Shown here in pieces: positions 34,028 to 43,826 of a DNA stretch of 64,000 bases. Positions within the stretch are counted from its first letter, which is position 1. Every line of letters starts with the position of its first letter. The stretch is from Cordia subcordata (Eukaryota; Streptophyta; Magnoliopsida; Boraginales; Cordiaceae). The stretch lies in NCBI GenBank assembly GCA_028554755.1, contig JAPTOF010000016.1, positions 14,318,001 to 14,382,000 of the forward strand, in the 5' to 3' direction. The position numbers and the translations under genes were made by a program. The notes beneath the pieces are model-generated. The model was not told the origin of the DNA. It searched no databases and was given only the letters and a program-made list of their open reading frames with translations.

Positions 34028-35860
34028 TGGTGTGTCTTTCAAGTGCAAGCTCTAAAAGACCTGCAAGCGTACGGATCGTGCAATATAGTGTGTACAAGTG
34101 CGGGTGTCGAACCATAGGGAGGCATGAATAAAGTAGGTGAATTCTATGCTTGGTGTTCTAGAAAGTGCCCAAAAGAAAGATATAAACTAGACATATTTTT
34201 GGCGTTTTGGATTATCGGGAGCTCTAGGTAAAGGAAATAAAACTAAATTACGAATATGAAAAATGGGAACATAAGTTGGTCAAGAGGGAACTAACAATTG
34301 AGAAGGGGTTAGGGTGACTTCGACTTATGAATGGGTAATTCTATACTCAAATGCTATGGGATTAAGGGATGATGGCTAACAATCATGAGTGCTCTTAACT
34401 AGGTTGCTAGATAATGTCCTAATTTCCCCCTAGGACTCGGTGCGGGTCCATCCCTAGGCGGTGCCTTCTAGAGCTACGGCGTGGTCCTTATGACCTAGGG
34501 CCTCAAGAGTGACTAACTAACTTCCTAGGTTACTTAGAATGAACCTACCTTAGTACCTAAACCTTTGGCTGGATTTGAAGCCAAGACCTAGTATTGCTAA
34601 GGTTGACTAAACCTATCCGGAAACCTATTGGCTGGATTTAAAGACAAAGGAGACCCGGTCTAGACTAGCCCTAAATTACACTTTGTCATTCTAAGGTCAC
34701 TACAGCAGGATTTGACTTGCTAGTGCGTTCATACATGTTCAAGGCCAAGGTGCTCGTAAATAATGGAACATATTCAACTACCAAACATCGTCATGTTCAG
34801 TTCACACCATTAGAAATAATTAACAACCAGCACGTATGCGTTATTGAAGTTATGCTCATTACTAGGCATGCAAACATACATATAGACATGAATAAAAGCA
34901 TTACCCACTTCATAGCATCCATATATAAACACATAGACATGATTATAATATGGATTAGATGTGTTTAGTAACAAGCAAACTTCAATTTATAGACATGTTA
35001 CTCATCTAGGCATTTTATCAAACACTTAGACATGAATGAGAAAGTATCCATTTGAACAAGAAAATTCGAAACATGTATATGCATTCAGCCATTATATCCC
35101 AAATCATAAGAGTATATAGTTAACCTATTACATAAGTTAAATCACCCTACACAAGTCTACTCAATCATAATAGGAAATAGAATGATAGAGATAATGAAGC
35201 TTCCCTTTCATCCTAGCTAATCTTGTACAAAGCTTTTGAGCAAACTTGATTCCAAATGTTTGAACCCTTCAAATCAAGCCTGGTTCTTAGTGAGAAATGT
35301 GTGTGAAGTGGGTGGGATCTAGGGTTAAGTGTGTGAGAATTTTAGGTGTGAAGTGTGTGTTAATATTCCAAAAAGTCCTTTTTTTCTGCAAAATCGAGCC
35401 CTATTTATATGTTCTCAGGCCTCTGGACCTAGCTCGACCGGCTTTTTAATGATGCTCTTTGGATTGGCCGATCAACCGGCTCTGTAGGGGTGATCATCCG
35501 GCTATTTTTGGCACCTCTCTGGAGTGGCCGGTCAACCGGCTCTTTTTCCTTGGTCATCCAGCAAACTTTCTTCCTCCATTCTTTGTCTTTTCGGCCTCTG
35601 TTCTTCTCTCTTAGACCTATGCATTTCCCATCTTCATCACCTTTCATCGTCCAATCTTGATCTTAACCCAAAGTTCATCTAAATCATTGAAAACAAGCAA
35701 TTAGTGTAGCAATTTGTCTTTTAAACTCGATATGCACATTTGTTTACGCTTAAGCCTATTCTTATCAAAAGCACTACACTAATGCATCATTATGAGCACT
35801 CAACACCTCTAAAATATAGGTAAATGACAATGCAAACACACACAAAAACATAACACATCA
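34028..35860 (-). repeat. Athila 5' LTR (right copy)
   Basis: 1833 bp, promoter-bearing LTR in element orientation. It matches the left LTR throughout. In the palindrome cluster (35434-35572) the CpG of the central GTCGAC is changed to GTCAAC or ATCAAC in two of the five units, and TCGTCC to TCATCC in two, all transitions. TATA box complement at 35401-35410. Confidence 0.95.
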
Positions 35861-35865
35861 TAGGT

Positions 35866-36323
35866 CATTCACTCTCTTTATGTCTCAATGCTATCGATCC
35901 AAAAGTGCCAAAATTTCGCCATAGTGATAAGAAAAAAGAAGAATGGAAAGGTGTAAAGTCAAAGAAAGTTTGGAAAAGAACACTTAAGGCTGATCCAAAG
36001 CCTTTTTCAAGTGCTATGCGTCCTTGCACCACTCAAGTCTCAAAGAAAGAAAATGAGCATTTGGCCACATCATAAAAATATCGGTTGGGCATTAATCATT
36101 TTGCAACATTCATACCTTGTGATAAAGATAAGAAAGATGAGGAATTTTGCTCTCTTGAAGAGATAATCAAAGTTGATTCACCAAATTGTCACCTTAAAGG
36201 GAAAATGAAGATCTTATGCGGGATAAAATTGTTGGAAGGAAAAGAGTGGAAGATGCAGATTGGGGAAGCATTAAAGAGGCTCCACCCGAGAATGAAGTTA
36301 CCTCGCTGCCGCCTTTTGATTGA
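35866..36323 (+). pseudogene. OO-3 ORF1, C-terminal part
   Basis: Resumes the CCHC knuckle as GHSLSLCLN after Athila, giving CSNCKIM + GHSLSLC (CX2CX4HX4C) when joined. Then a charged tail (EEWKGVKSKKVWKRT matches KGVKTKKVWKRTH of OO-1) and an end at SLPPFD-stop (36321-36323). At least one stop lies in the tail (36075). Confidence 0.8.
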
Positions 36324-36415
36324 TTTTGTTTGTTCACTTTCATTTGATGTAACTTTGTTTCAATTAGTTTCTTTTTATTGTAATTGGAATCTTTTCCTAG
36401 TTGTTTTTTTTCTTG

Positions 36416-36466
36416 CCCCTCAAATCTAAAATTGGCTAGTTTTGTTATATCTTATGATTTGAGGGG
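36416..36466 (+). other. 3' UTR hairpin of OO-3
   Basis: CCCCTCAAATC (36416-36426) pairs with GATTTGAGGGG (36456-36466) over 11 bp around a 29-nt loop, about 50 nt before the A tail. Confidence 0.87.
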
Positions 36467-36530
36467 TTTGGGATGTAATCTTACAAATTTGCAGTTTATA
36501 TATCTTACTTACCTCGCAAAAAAAAAAAAA

Positions 36531-36686
36531 ACCCAAGGTGCTGAAAAATTTGGCAATAAGATTATCTTTATTCACCATGGTCTCCAAAAGACAAAAACAA
36601 TCCAAAATTTGCTTGTTGATTAAAGCTTTCATTTCTTTTTGCTTGCTAGGGGTGTTAAGACCTCTAATATTCCATGAGCAAATCAT
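36531..36686 (-). pseudogene. LINE-C ORF2 start
   Basis: The first 52 codons of LINE-C ORF2: ATG at 36686, MICSWNIRGLNTPSKQKE (EN motif I), LDCFCLLETMV (motif II, with Lys replaced by Met) and KFFSTLGF. It continues in frame at 22875 once OO-3 and one TSD copy are removed. Confidence 0.87.
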
Positions 36687-36689
36687 TTG

Positions 36690-37423
36690 AGTGGTGGGGG
36701 GACTCTCGGTCCGAGGCATCCTCTTCATGCGATGGTTGTTTCTCAATTTGATCACAAATGTTCAAAGATGGGTCAATTTCTCCTTCTTCTCAATTTTCGA
36801 GAGTCTCAAGTGCCTTATATGGATTTGCTTGCTTTGGTTCCATTTTAGAAGGTGTCTTCAATGGCTTTTCATTCATTCCATCTTATTTTTTCTTTTCATT
36901 TAAAGGGTAGTATTTTTCACTTTGCTTTTCAAAATGTGGATCATCCTTTTCTTGAGAACTTTTCTTCTTTCCCACAACTTGCCAAGTTTCAAGAGTTTTG
37001 GGGGGGTTGACAATCTTCATATCTTGAGCTTTGTGTGTTCTTGGCTTTGTAGGGCATTGGTCAACCAAGTGCCCTACCATTTTGCAATAAGTGCAAACAT
37101 TGGGTCTCCAAGAATACTCAACACTAACTCGAGCTTTAGATCCATCTCTAAGCTTTGAAAAGATTTCATCCAGCAATTTATCTTCCAAATTAACTTAAAT
37201 GCATACTCTAGCAAATTCAAGATTTCTCCTTGACTCCGTGAGAGCATCTATTTGGATTGGCCTTCCAATAAAAGAAGCAAGGTAACCGAACCCTCTTTTT
37301 GACCATCAGCTAAGGGGAACATCTTTCATCTTGACCCAAATTGGAACCTCGTAACATGAGAAATTTATTAATTCAAGATGTGGCTGCCATTTTCTCAAAA
37401 GTAAGGGTCTATTATTAACAAAG
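36690..37423 (-). pseudogene. LINE-C ORF1, C-terminal half (type I)
   Basis: Starts inside DUF4283 at NNRPLLLRKWQPHLELINFS (37423), showing 5' truncation of the element. It continues WVKMKDVPLS, a stop, then FIGRPIQIDALTESRRNLEFA and FSKLRDGSKARVSVEY, and an intact knuckle CTYCKMVGHLVDQC (about 37060-37100). A charged tail has WQVVGKKKSSQEK. The last 200 bp to ORF2 are decayed. Two in-frame stops interrupt the domain. Confidence 0.83.
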
Positions 37424-38461
37424 AATACCTTGTTCCATAGTGTCGATGATGTTAACTGTGTTGCGTTTCTTCCAAAAAAGCCATAGGCATTCAACCATTT
37501 TCTCATCCATGTAATTTTCAAAACCCAAGGAAAGAAAAAGAAGGGCCAAAGGTTGCTGATTTGCAACCTTTGTTTCCACAAGGCAAATGCAATCAAGCTT
37601 ATGCTTATTGATCAAAAAGTTGACTTCTTTTTTTTTTTCTAGGGGAATTAAAACCCCTAATGTTCCAATCACAAAAAATCATAAAGAGGACTTGGGAGAA
37701 GAAGGCCTTCCCAATCTATCTTTGTCCAAGGCCTCAAGATTCCCAAAAGAGTCAAAACCATCATTTTCTTATTCTTTTAGAAATTTGCCATCCTCTTTTC
37801 CCACATGATCATTAAGAACCCTGGATGTATTGTTGTGTGTGGATGTAGGAGTGGAAACATACTTTAAAGGAGATCTTGGCCTAGTAGATAGGGCTTTTTG
37901 ATTTCCATTAGCAACTTCATTTTTCTCATAGTTTGGGGCTGATTTCTCAAGGGTTGACTTTCTTTTTCCCACAACTTGCCATTCATCATGGCTTTTTTCT
38001 TTATGAGCTAGGTAGGTAGCCTTATCATTTTGTGTCCTAGCTTTTTGAAAAATGTGAACCACTTGGGGTTTGGGCTTCATTGGGCAAGAATCATCGACAT
38101 GTCCCACCATTTTGCAATGTGAGCATTTCAATGGTTTCTATACATATTCAACTTCAACACGGGCCTTTGAACCATCCCTAAGTTTAACAAAAACCTCATA
38201 TGGAAGTTTATCTTCAAGATCAACTTCAACACATACACGGGCAAATTCAAGGTTTTTCCTTGATTCGGTGATAGCATTAATTTGGAGGGGCATTCCAAAG
38301 AAAGAACCAATGTATCCAAATCCACTTTTAGACCATAAGCTTAATAGCATTTCTTGAAGCTTCACCCAAATGGGAACTTTATTGCAATTTAGATTGACAA
38401 ACTCAAGATTTGGTTGCCATTTTCTCAAAAGTAGAGGCCTATGATTCACATGCCAAAGTTG
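37424..38461 (-). pseudogene. LINE-E: ORF2 start and ORF1 end of a truncated LINE
   Basis: Minus strand. ORF2 starts at 37682 (MIFCDWNIRGFNSP), loses frame in an A12 run (about 37628-37639), then LDCICLVETKV, GFENYMDEK and NIIDTMEQGILC, and is cut at 37424 by LINE-C. ORF1 (37690-38461) runs from QQLWHVNHRPLLLRKWQPN through LQEMLLSLWSKSGFGYIGSF and FVKLRDGSKARVEVEY to an intact knuckle CSHCKMVGHVDDSC and a WQVVGKRKSTLEK tail. The 5' end is truncated in DUF4283 at 38461, where LINE-F ORF2 begins. It could be the 5' part of LINE-B; orientation and order fit, but the joining sequence is absent. Confidence 0.8.
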
Positions 38462-40659
38462 TTGTAAGAGCCAATGGTTGGTCCACCAGTCAAGCTTGCA
38501 GCTAATTTTCTCCATAAGAGATCGATAATCTCCCTTTCTAAGCTTCCTTGTAATAAGAGAAACACCCAAGTATCTCATAGGAAGTGACCCTTCATTGAAC
38601 TCCATTTTGTCAAGAATTATAAGCCTTTGGTTATGATCAGGACCCCTAAAGAAGACATCACTCTTAGAATTATTCACTTTCAAGCCTGAGAGGGAATGGA
38701 AAGTATTCAACACCTCCATCACACAATCAATAGATTCCATGTTGTCTTTGCAAAAGATGAAGAGATCATCGGCAAAGCTAAGATGATCAAGCTTCAAATT
38801 TGCACATTTGGGATGGTATTCAAATCTTGAGTCTTGATCCAAGCCACAAAAAGGGTAGGAAATCCAAAAGCAATGAGAGTGTATTGAATGAACTTCCAAT
38901 TGAGGGAAACAAAAACCTTCATGATATCAACTTTGAGGGCACACCTAGGAGAGATATGAGTTCTAGTATATCCTCTAAATAAATCATGGGCCACAAAGAT
39001 ATTCTCATTGATAAGCCTCCCTTTAACAAAAGCTGATTGGTTCCAATATGCTAGGCAAGCAATCTTTGATTCTATTGGCAAGAATCTTGGAAATGTATTT
39101 GTATATGGTGTTGCAACAAGAAATGGGTCTAAAGTCCTTAACAAAAGAGGGGTTTTGGACTTTGGGGACAAGAGCAATATAAGTAGCACTAACCTCTTTA
39201 AGGAGTTTCTTTGATGTAAAGAAAGAGTCAATAGCCAAAAGATCATCTCGGCCCAAAATGTCCCAAGCCACCTTGTAGAAATGAGATGTGTAACCATCTG
39301 GGCCGAGCTCTTGTTTGGATTAAGTGAGAAAAGGGTGCTCTTAATCTCCTCCATTGTGATAGGTGCAACAAGATTAATTGCACATGTTTCACCAATAGTC
39401 TTTCCAATGATGCCCTTGATAATGTCCATACTAGCATTAGAGGAGGTTAGGCAGCCAAGAAGGCCTTGGAAGTAAGAGAGAAATTTAGCCTTGATCCCCT
39501 CTTTGGAAGTGATAAGATTCCCATTTGTGTCTTGAATAGCATGAATAGTATTCTTATTTCTTCTTCCCTTAATGGTGTTATGAAAGAACTTTTTGTTGGC
39601 ATCATCATAGTTGATCCAATTAAACCTCAATTTTTGGTGGAGCATTTTCTTGTAAGTGTCTTCCAAATCTTCAATCCAAAGCATAATGTCCTTTTCTTTG
39701 TTGATGTTCTCCTCAATGGTGTTACCATTGAGAATGCCAAATTGAACCTCCATGAGTGTCTCCTTGAGACATTCAATCTTGTTGGGAATGCAAGAAAAAT
39801 GTAGCTTGTCAAACTCTTTGAGTGCCTTCTTGAAGATTTTTTGCTTTTGGAATAATATGAACATTGGAGTGCCAAAAACATGTGCACTCTAATGTTCCTT
39901 CACCATATAAAGGAAGAGATCATAAGAGGACCATGCATTATAGAACTTGAAAGGCTTTGGTGAATTCTTGTTAGAGATCATGATAAGTGGACAATAATTC
40001 GAAATTAGTGGGTTTTCCAACAAGAGAAAATGGTTATCCAAATGCTCCATCCAATTTGAATTGACAGGTGCTCTATCAAGCTTGCTTGCAATGATATTGC
40101 CCTTAGTGCTTTTGTTGGTCCAAGTAAAGTGAGGGCCAATAGCTTTAACTTCCATTAACTTGGTTTGATTAATGCATTGATTGAATTCCCAAGCACTCGG
40201 TAGGAGAGAGTAGGAACAAGATCTATCTCCATAATGCAAGACTTCATTAAAATCTCCAAGAATGCATAATGGCCCGTCAGCGCACCACTTGCTCCACTTT
40301 GAGATTCCATTCCAAAGTTGTCTTCTCCTATTGAGGTCATTCCTACCATAGACAAAAGCCACAAAGAAAGAACAGATAGAAGGGAGTTCAAAATGGCAAA
40401 GTATACCTTGATCCATTGAATCAAGGATGTTGATTTTGATATGGTGTCTTCAAAAGAGCCAAATTCTTCGAGCCATATTTTCATCCAAATAGTTAGCAAA
40501 ATCCAAGGCTTCAAAAAAAGTAGTAATGGACTAATCACAAGACCCCTTGGTCTCCAAAACACAAAAACAATCCAAAAGATGTTTATTGATCAAACACCTC
40601 GCTTCTTTTTGTTTGTTTGGGGAATTGAATCCCCGAATATTCCATGAGAAAAAATTCAT
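38462..40659 (-). pseudogene. LINE-F ORF2 (EN and RT)
   Basis: ATG at 40659: MNFFSWNIRGFNSPNKQKE (EN motif I), CFCVLETKG, GDFNEVLHYGDRS, GPHFTWTNKS. The last EN motif reads ISNYCP where functional copies have ISDHCP, so the catalytic Asp-His pair is lost. RT: NPNKSSAQM (a frameshift here), NQSAFVKGRLINENI, ISPRCALKVDIMK, an intact FADDLFIFCKD box (about 38750-38775), GLKVNNSKSDVFF, ending CKLDWWTNHWLL at 38462. The region 38794-39864 is open for 356 codons but crosses the frameshift into a wrong frame. Confidence 0.85.
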
Positions 40660-40689
40660 TAGGTAGATGGAAGAGATGGCACCCCCCTA

Positions 40690-42159
40690 AAAGTAGATTC
40701 GGCCCATCTTAATGCACTTGGGCTATGCAATTCAATCCAATTATGATTTCCTTTTCTTGAGATGTTTGAGCTTGAATTTCCCCTTCCTCATTTTCTTCCA
40801 TTCTATCAAGAGCATGAAAAGGGTTGGCAACTTGGATATCTTACTTCAACATAGAGGATAAAGCAACCCAATCTTGCTTCTCAACTTTCCTTTGATTGGA
40901 GATCATTTCCTCATCCAATTTCTCAAAGTGTGGAGCTTGTCTATCGAGGAAAGCTTTCTTTTCCCCCACAACCTTTCAAGTATTTTTGATTCTTGTTTTT
41001 GGAGTGAAAGGGGGGACTTAATGACTTTCTGAACTTTGGGTTTCAATGGCATTGATCTTCCATATGACCCACCATCTTACAATGTGAACAAACATTTGGT
41101 TTCCATGCATATTCTACCTCAACTTTTGCTCTAGAGCCATCCCTTAGTTTAGGGAAAATTTTGTCTGGAAACTTATCATTCAAGTTGACTTCAATGCAAA
41201 CCCTTGTAAACTCAAGATTTCTTCTAGCCTCGGTTTGAGCATCAATTTGTAGTGGCCTCCCAATAATTGAAGCCATATAGCTAAATCCCCTTTTCGACCA
41301 TAGACTAAGAGGAACATTTTTAAGCTTAATCCAAATTGAAACTTTATTGCAAGAAAGATTGACAAACTCAAGATTAGGTTGCCACTTTCTAAGAAGTAAT
41401 GGCCTATGATTAACATGCCATAATTGTTGGAGAGCCCTTTGACAATATTCCTCTTTTTCAAATTTGAACATAAAGAGACCTTTGCCTTTAGGATATATCT
41501 CAACTTTCCCAAACCTCCACCAAGGATTATACACCATGTTCTTAATAAGAAAGAAAGGAGGAGGGGTTCCAAGAAATTTCCCAACAAGGCAATGATAAAA
41601 CTTTTCACCATCATCATATAAATCTTGAGAGGGGTCATCAACTTCTCTAACGCCATCCTTAGTTTTCACTATGAATTCATCTTCAAGATGCAAGTTTGTT
41701 TCCATATTTTTAGCAAAATCATGTTCCCAATCCATTTTAGGGTTATTCGGAGTGGGAACATGCCTAAAGAAAGGTGGATGTTTCCAAGCATTTGGTTGAG
41801 TTCCATCTCCATGGCCTTTTCTATTCTCGGCTGAAATAGTAGCATTCTTTTCCATGGAAGAGTTGTTGTAGTTTTCCATGGAGTTCATGGAAAGACTTTT
41901 CACAAGCTCTCTTTTAGCTAGCTCTTTCTCCTCTTCGTACTCTTTGAAAGTACTCTTTGAAAGATTTGCCCGATTCAATAGCTTCAAAGACATCATTACA
42001 TTCAATAGAGGTTGATCAAGCATCTTTACTATTAGAAGGCAAAGAGGCTAAATCAAACTCTTCCTTAGTATCCAAGGAAGCCTCCTTGCAAATCGATCTA
42101 GGTTGAAGGCGAGCACTAGAACGTGAGGGAGAACCCAAAACCTTCTTCTTTCTAGCCAT
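40690..42159 (-). pseudogene. LINE-F ORF1 (type I DUF4283 + CCHC)
   Basis: ATG at 42159 gives MARKKKVLGSPSRSSARLQP (NLS-like), then the DVFEAIESGKSF helical segment. From 42023 the frame is open for 326 codons: linker, VDDPSQDLYDDGEKFYHC, the GKFLGTPPPFFLIKNMVY core, WHVNHRPLLLRKWQPN, IWIKLKNVPLSLWSKRG, FPKLRDGSRAKVEVEYAWKP and the knuckle CSHCKMVGHMEDQC (complete, about 41045-41090), then a stop. One frame break near 41940 separates the N-terminus. The tail (40690-41040) is decayed. An otherwise well-preserved DUF4283. Confidence 0.87.
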
Positions 42160-42318
42160 GAAAATCCAGGAGAAGGGGTTTGGGAAAGAGAATGAGGAAG
42201 TGTTTAAGTAATTGTATAAGCAAATGAAGGAGTTTTAGTGGTGGAGAAGGTAGTGGGTTGGTGGCGGGTTGCAAGGTTTCTAGAGAGAAGGGAGAGGATT
42301 TTCATTCTAGTGAGAGAA
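42160..42318 (-). promoter_or_regulatory. LINE-F 5' UTR
   Basis: A leader of about 155 nt aligned with the LINE-Y leader: AAATCCTC(T)CCCTTCTCTCTAGAAA near the 5' end, then GCAACC. It probably holds the internal promoter. Confidence 0.5.
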
Positions 42319-42387
42319 AGGACATTTGAATGGTTTCCATGAAGCTTCTTTTTGGAGCCACAGTCTACCATCTTTAGGCAAAAAGAA
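42319..42387 (+). pseudogene. LINE-N ORF2, fragment left of LINE-G
   Basis: A short plus-strand piece reading LLFGATVYHL-stop-AK (about 42345-42387), equal to LFGATVYHLWAEK at the C-terminus of LINE-H ORF2. It continues RNRRIFKNEAS at 62962 across LINE-G; the 9-bp TSD CAAAAAGAA lies at 42379-42387 and 62957-62965. Confidence 0.7.
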
Positions 42388-43633
42388 GTCATTCATGAAT
42401 TCAAGCCTATTGGTCCTCACTTTACTTGGATAAATAGAAGCTCTAATGGTAATCTTCTTGTAAGCAAAATTGATAGAGCTTTGATGAATCCTTGTTGGAT
42501 GAAGAGCGTAGTGGATACTTTTCTTTTGGTGGATGGTCCATGAATTTCGGATCATTGCCCTCTCATTCTTTACACATGCAAGCTCAAGCTTTCTTGCCCA
42601 AAACGTTTCAAATTCTATAATGCTTGGACAACACATGATCTTTTCTTGCAAGTTGTGGAGCAACATTAGAGTGTACGGGTCTGTAGCACTCTAATGTTTA
42701 TCTTATATCAAAAGCAAAAGTGCCTTAAGCAAGCCTTGAGGAAGTTTGACGAGGAGCATTTTTCATGCATTCCCCAAAAAATTCATGATCTTAAGGAGAT
42801 GCTTTGTAGAGTGCAAGCTGATTTGATGAATGGCCTCCTAAATGATTAGATTCTCAACATGGAAAAGGATATGTTGATTGAGATCAAAACTCTTGAAACC
42901 ACCTACAATTATATGCTCCACTAGAAATCTCATCTCAATTAGATCAAAGATGGTGATGCAAACACAAAATTCTTTCATAGCATTATTAAGGAAAGGAAAA
43001 GCAAAAATTCTATTAATGCTATCCAAGCCAAAGATGGTACTTTTATTTCATCAAATAATGGCATTAAGGCTGAATTCATTTCATTTTTTGAAAGCTATCT
43101 TGGTACCCCTACTCTTACTTGTACAAATGTGGACATCATAAAGGCTACCATTGGAAAATCAATTGATGAAGATTTCTGGGATATGCTTGTTGCACCATTT
43201 ACTCATGAAAAGATCAAAAGCACTCTTTTCTCTCTCAATCCAAACAAAAGCTGGGGGCCAGATGGTTATATATCTCTCTTCTACAAGGCTGCTTGGAGCA
43301 TCGTTGGTGATGATGTTTTGAATGCCATTGGATCCTTTTTTTATTCTACAAAGCTCTTTAGAGAGGTAAATGCTACATACATTGCATTAGTGCCTAAAGT
43401 CCCAAACCCATCCATGGTAAAAGACTCTAGACCCATATCTTATTACAACACCATTTAGAAATGCATCTCTAAAATACTTGCAAATAGACTCAAGGCTTGC
43501 CTCTCAAAGATTATCTCATGGAATCAATCTGCTTTCATCAAAGATAGACTCATCACTGAAAAAATTCTTGCTGCTCATGAAATCCTTAGAGGATATTCAA
43601 GAAGCCATATCTCTTCTATATGTGCTCTTACAG
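42388..43633 (+). pseudogene. LINE-G ORF2, EN C-terminus and RT N-terminus
   Basis: Plus strand: EFKPIGPHFTWINRSSNGN, VSKIDRALMN, ISDHCPLILYTCK (intact last EN motif), QALRKFDEEHFSCIPQKI, KDGDANTKFFHSIIKERKSK, then the RT: NPNKSWGPDGYISLFYKAAW, NATYIALVPKVPNPSMVKD, NQSAFIKDRLITEKILA, ending YSRSHISSICALT at the OO-4 insertion. About six in-frame stops. It continues with CALKVDILKAFDSLN at 46160. Confidence 0.88.
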
Positions 43634-43693
43634 TTTTTTTTGCGAGGTAAGTAAGATTAAAATTACCGCAAATTTGTAATGATACATCCAAAA

Positions 43694-43744
43694 CCCCTCA
43701 AATAAAAAATACAAACAAAACTAACCAAATCTAGATTTGAGGGG
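43694..43744 (-). other. 3' UTR hairpin of OO-4
   Basis: CCCCTCAAAT (43694-43703) pairs with ATTTGAGGGG (43735-43744) over 10 bp. The eleventh pair seen in OO-3 is here A/G; inside it the spacing is again 29 nt. About 53 nt from the tail. Confidence 0.85.
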
Positions 43745-43826
43745 CAAGTAATACAACAAAAAAGGTCCAAAGACAAAATAAAAAACAATAAAGCAAGAAA
43801 CATCCAAGGAAGACAAAGAAAAGAGA

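Larger units (their letters stand above)
24872..35860 (-). mobile_element. Athila-lineage Ty3/gypsy LTR retrotransposon, 10.99 kb
   Basis: Two LTRs in direct orientation (24872-26700, 1829 bp; 34028-35860, 1833 bp), both TG...CA. The target duplication is TGGGT (24867-24871) / TAGGT (35861-35865), one mismatch, inside the CCHC knuckle of OO-3. The element reads on the minus strand: PBS at 34004-34021, gag, protease, RT, RNase H, integrase, then 1.4 kb of non-coding DNA. Gag (FPFSLKDKARTWLHCLP), protease (ALLDLGSSVNLIPYS) and RT (FMDDFSVFGDSF) place it in Athila. It is dead: several stops, one gag frameshift, one integrase deletion. Confidence 0.95.
22876..36530 (+). mobile_element. OO-3, ORF1-only LINE split by Athila
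   Basis: A plus-strand element of about 2.66 kb once the LTR element is removed (22876-24871 plus 35866-36530). It lies in LINE-C EN with a 15-bp TSD, ACCCAAGGTGTTGAG (22861-22875) / ACCCAAGGTGCTGAA (36531-36545), two mismatches. Complete 5' end with pyrimidine box, type II ORF1, hairpin, terminal CTTACTTACCTCGC and an A13 tail. No ORF2. Confidence 0.92.
19375..37423 (-). mobile_element. LINE-C, 5'-truncated LINE split by OO-3
   Basis: Minus-strand LINE with a T12 tail at 19375-19386. It comprises the ORF2 body (19464-22875), then, after the OO-3/Athila block, the ORF2 start (36531-36686) and the C-terminal half of ORF1, truncated at about 37423. Left flank is LINE-B RT, right flank is the EN of LINE-E. 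If B and E are one element, about 1.2 kb of target was deleted at insertion; no convincing TSD is seen. Confidence 0.8.
38462..42318 (-). mobile_element. LINE-F, 5'-complete LINE cut at its RT
   Basis: Minus-strand LINE with a complete 5' end (pyrimidine box CTTCTCTCTAG, complement at 42280-42290), ORF1 and ORF2 down to the end of the RT, where LINE-E begins. The 3' part of ORF2 and the tail are not found in the window. At the right it abuts a plus-strand LINE-N fragment. Confidence 0.85.

Noticed and set aside
37628..37640. T12 run in LINE-E as a LINE tail
   Set aside because: It lies in the Lys-rich codons after the FNSP motif of ORF2 (KKKEV) and flanking sequence is continuous.
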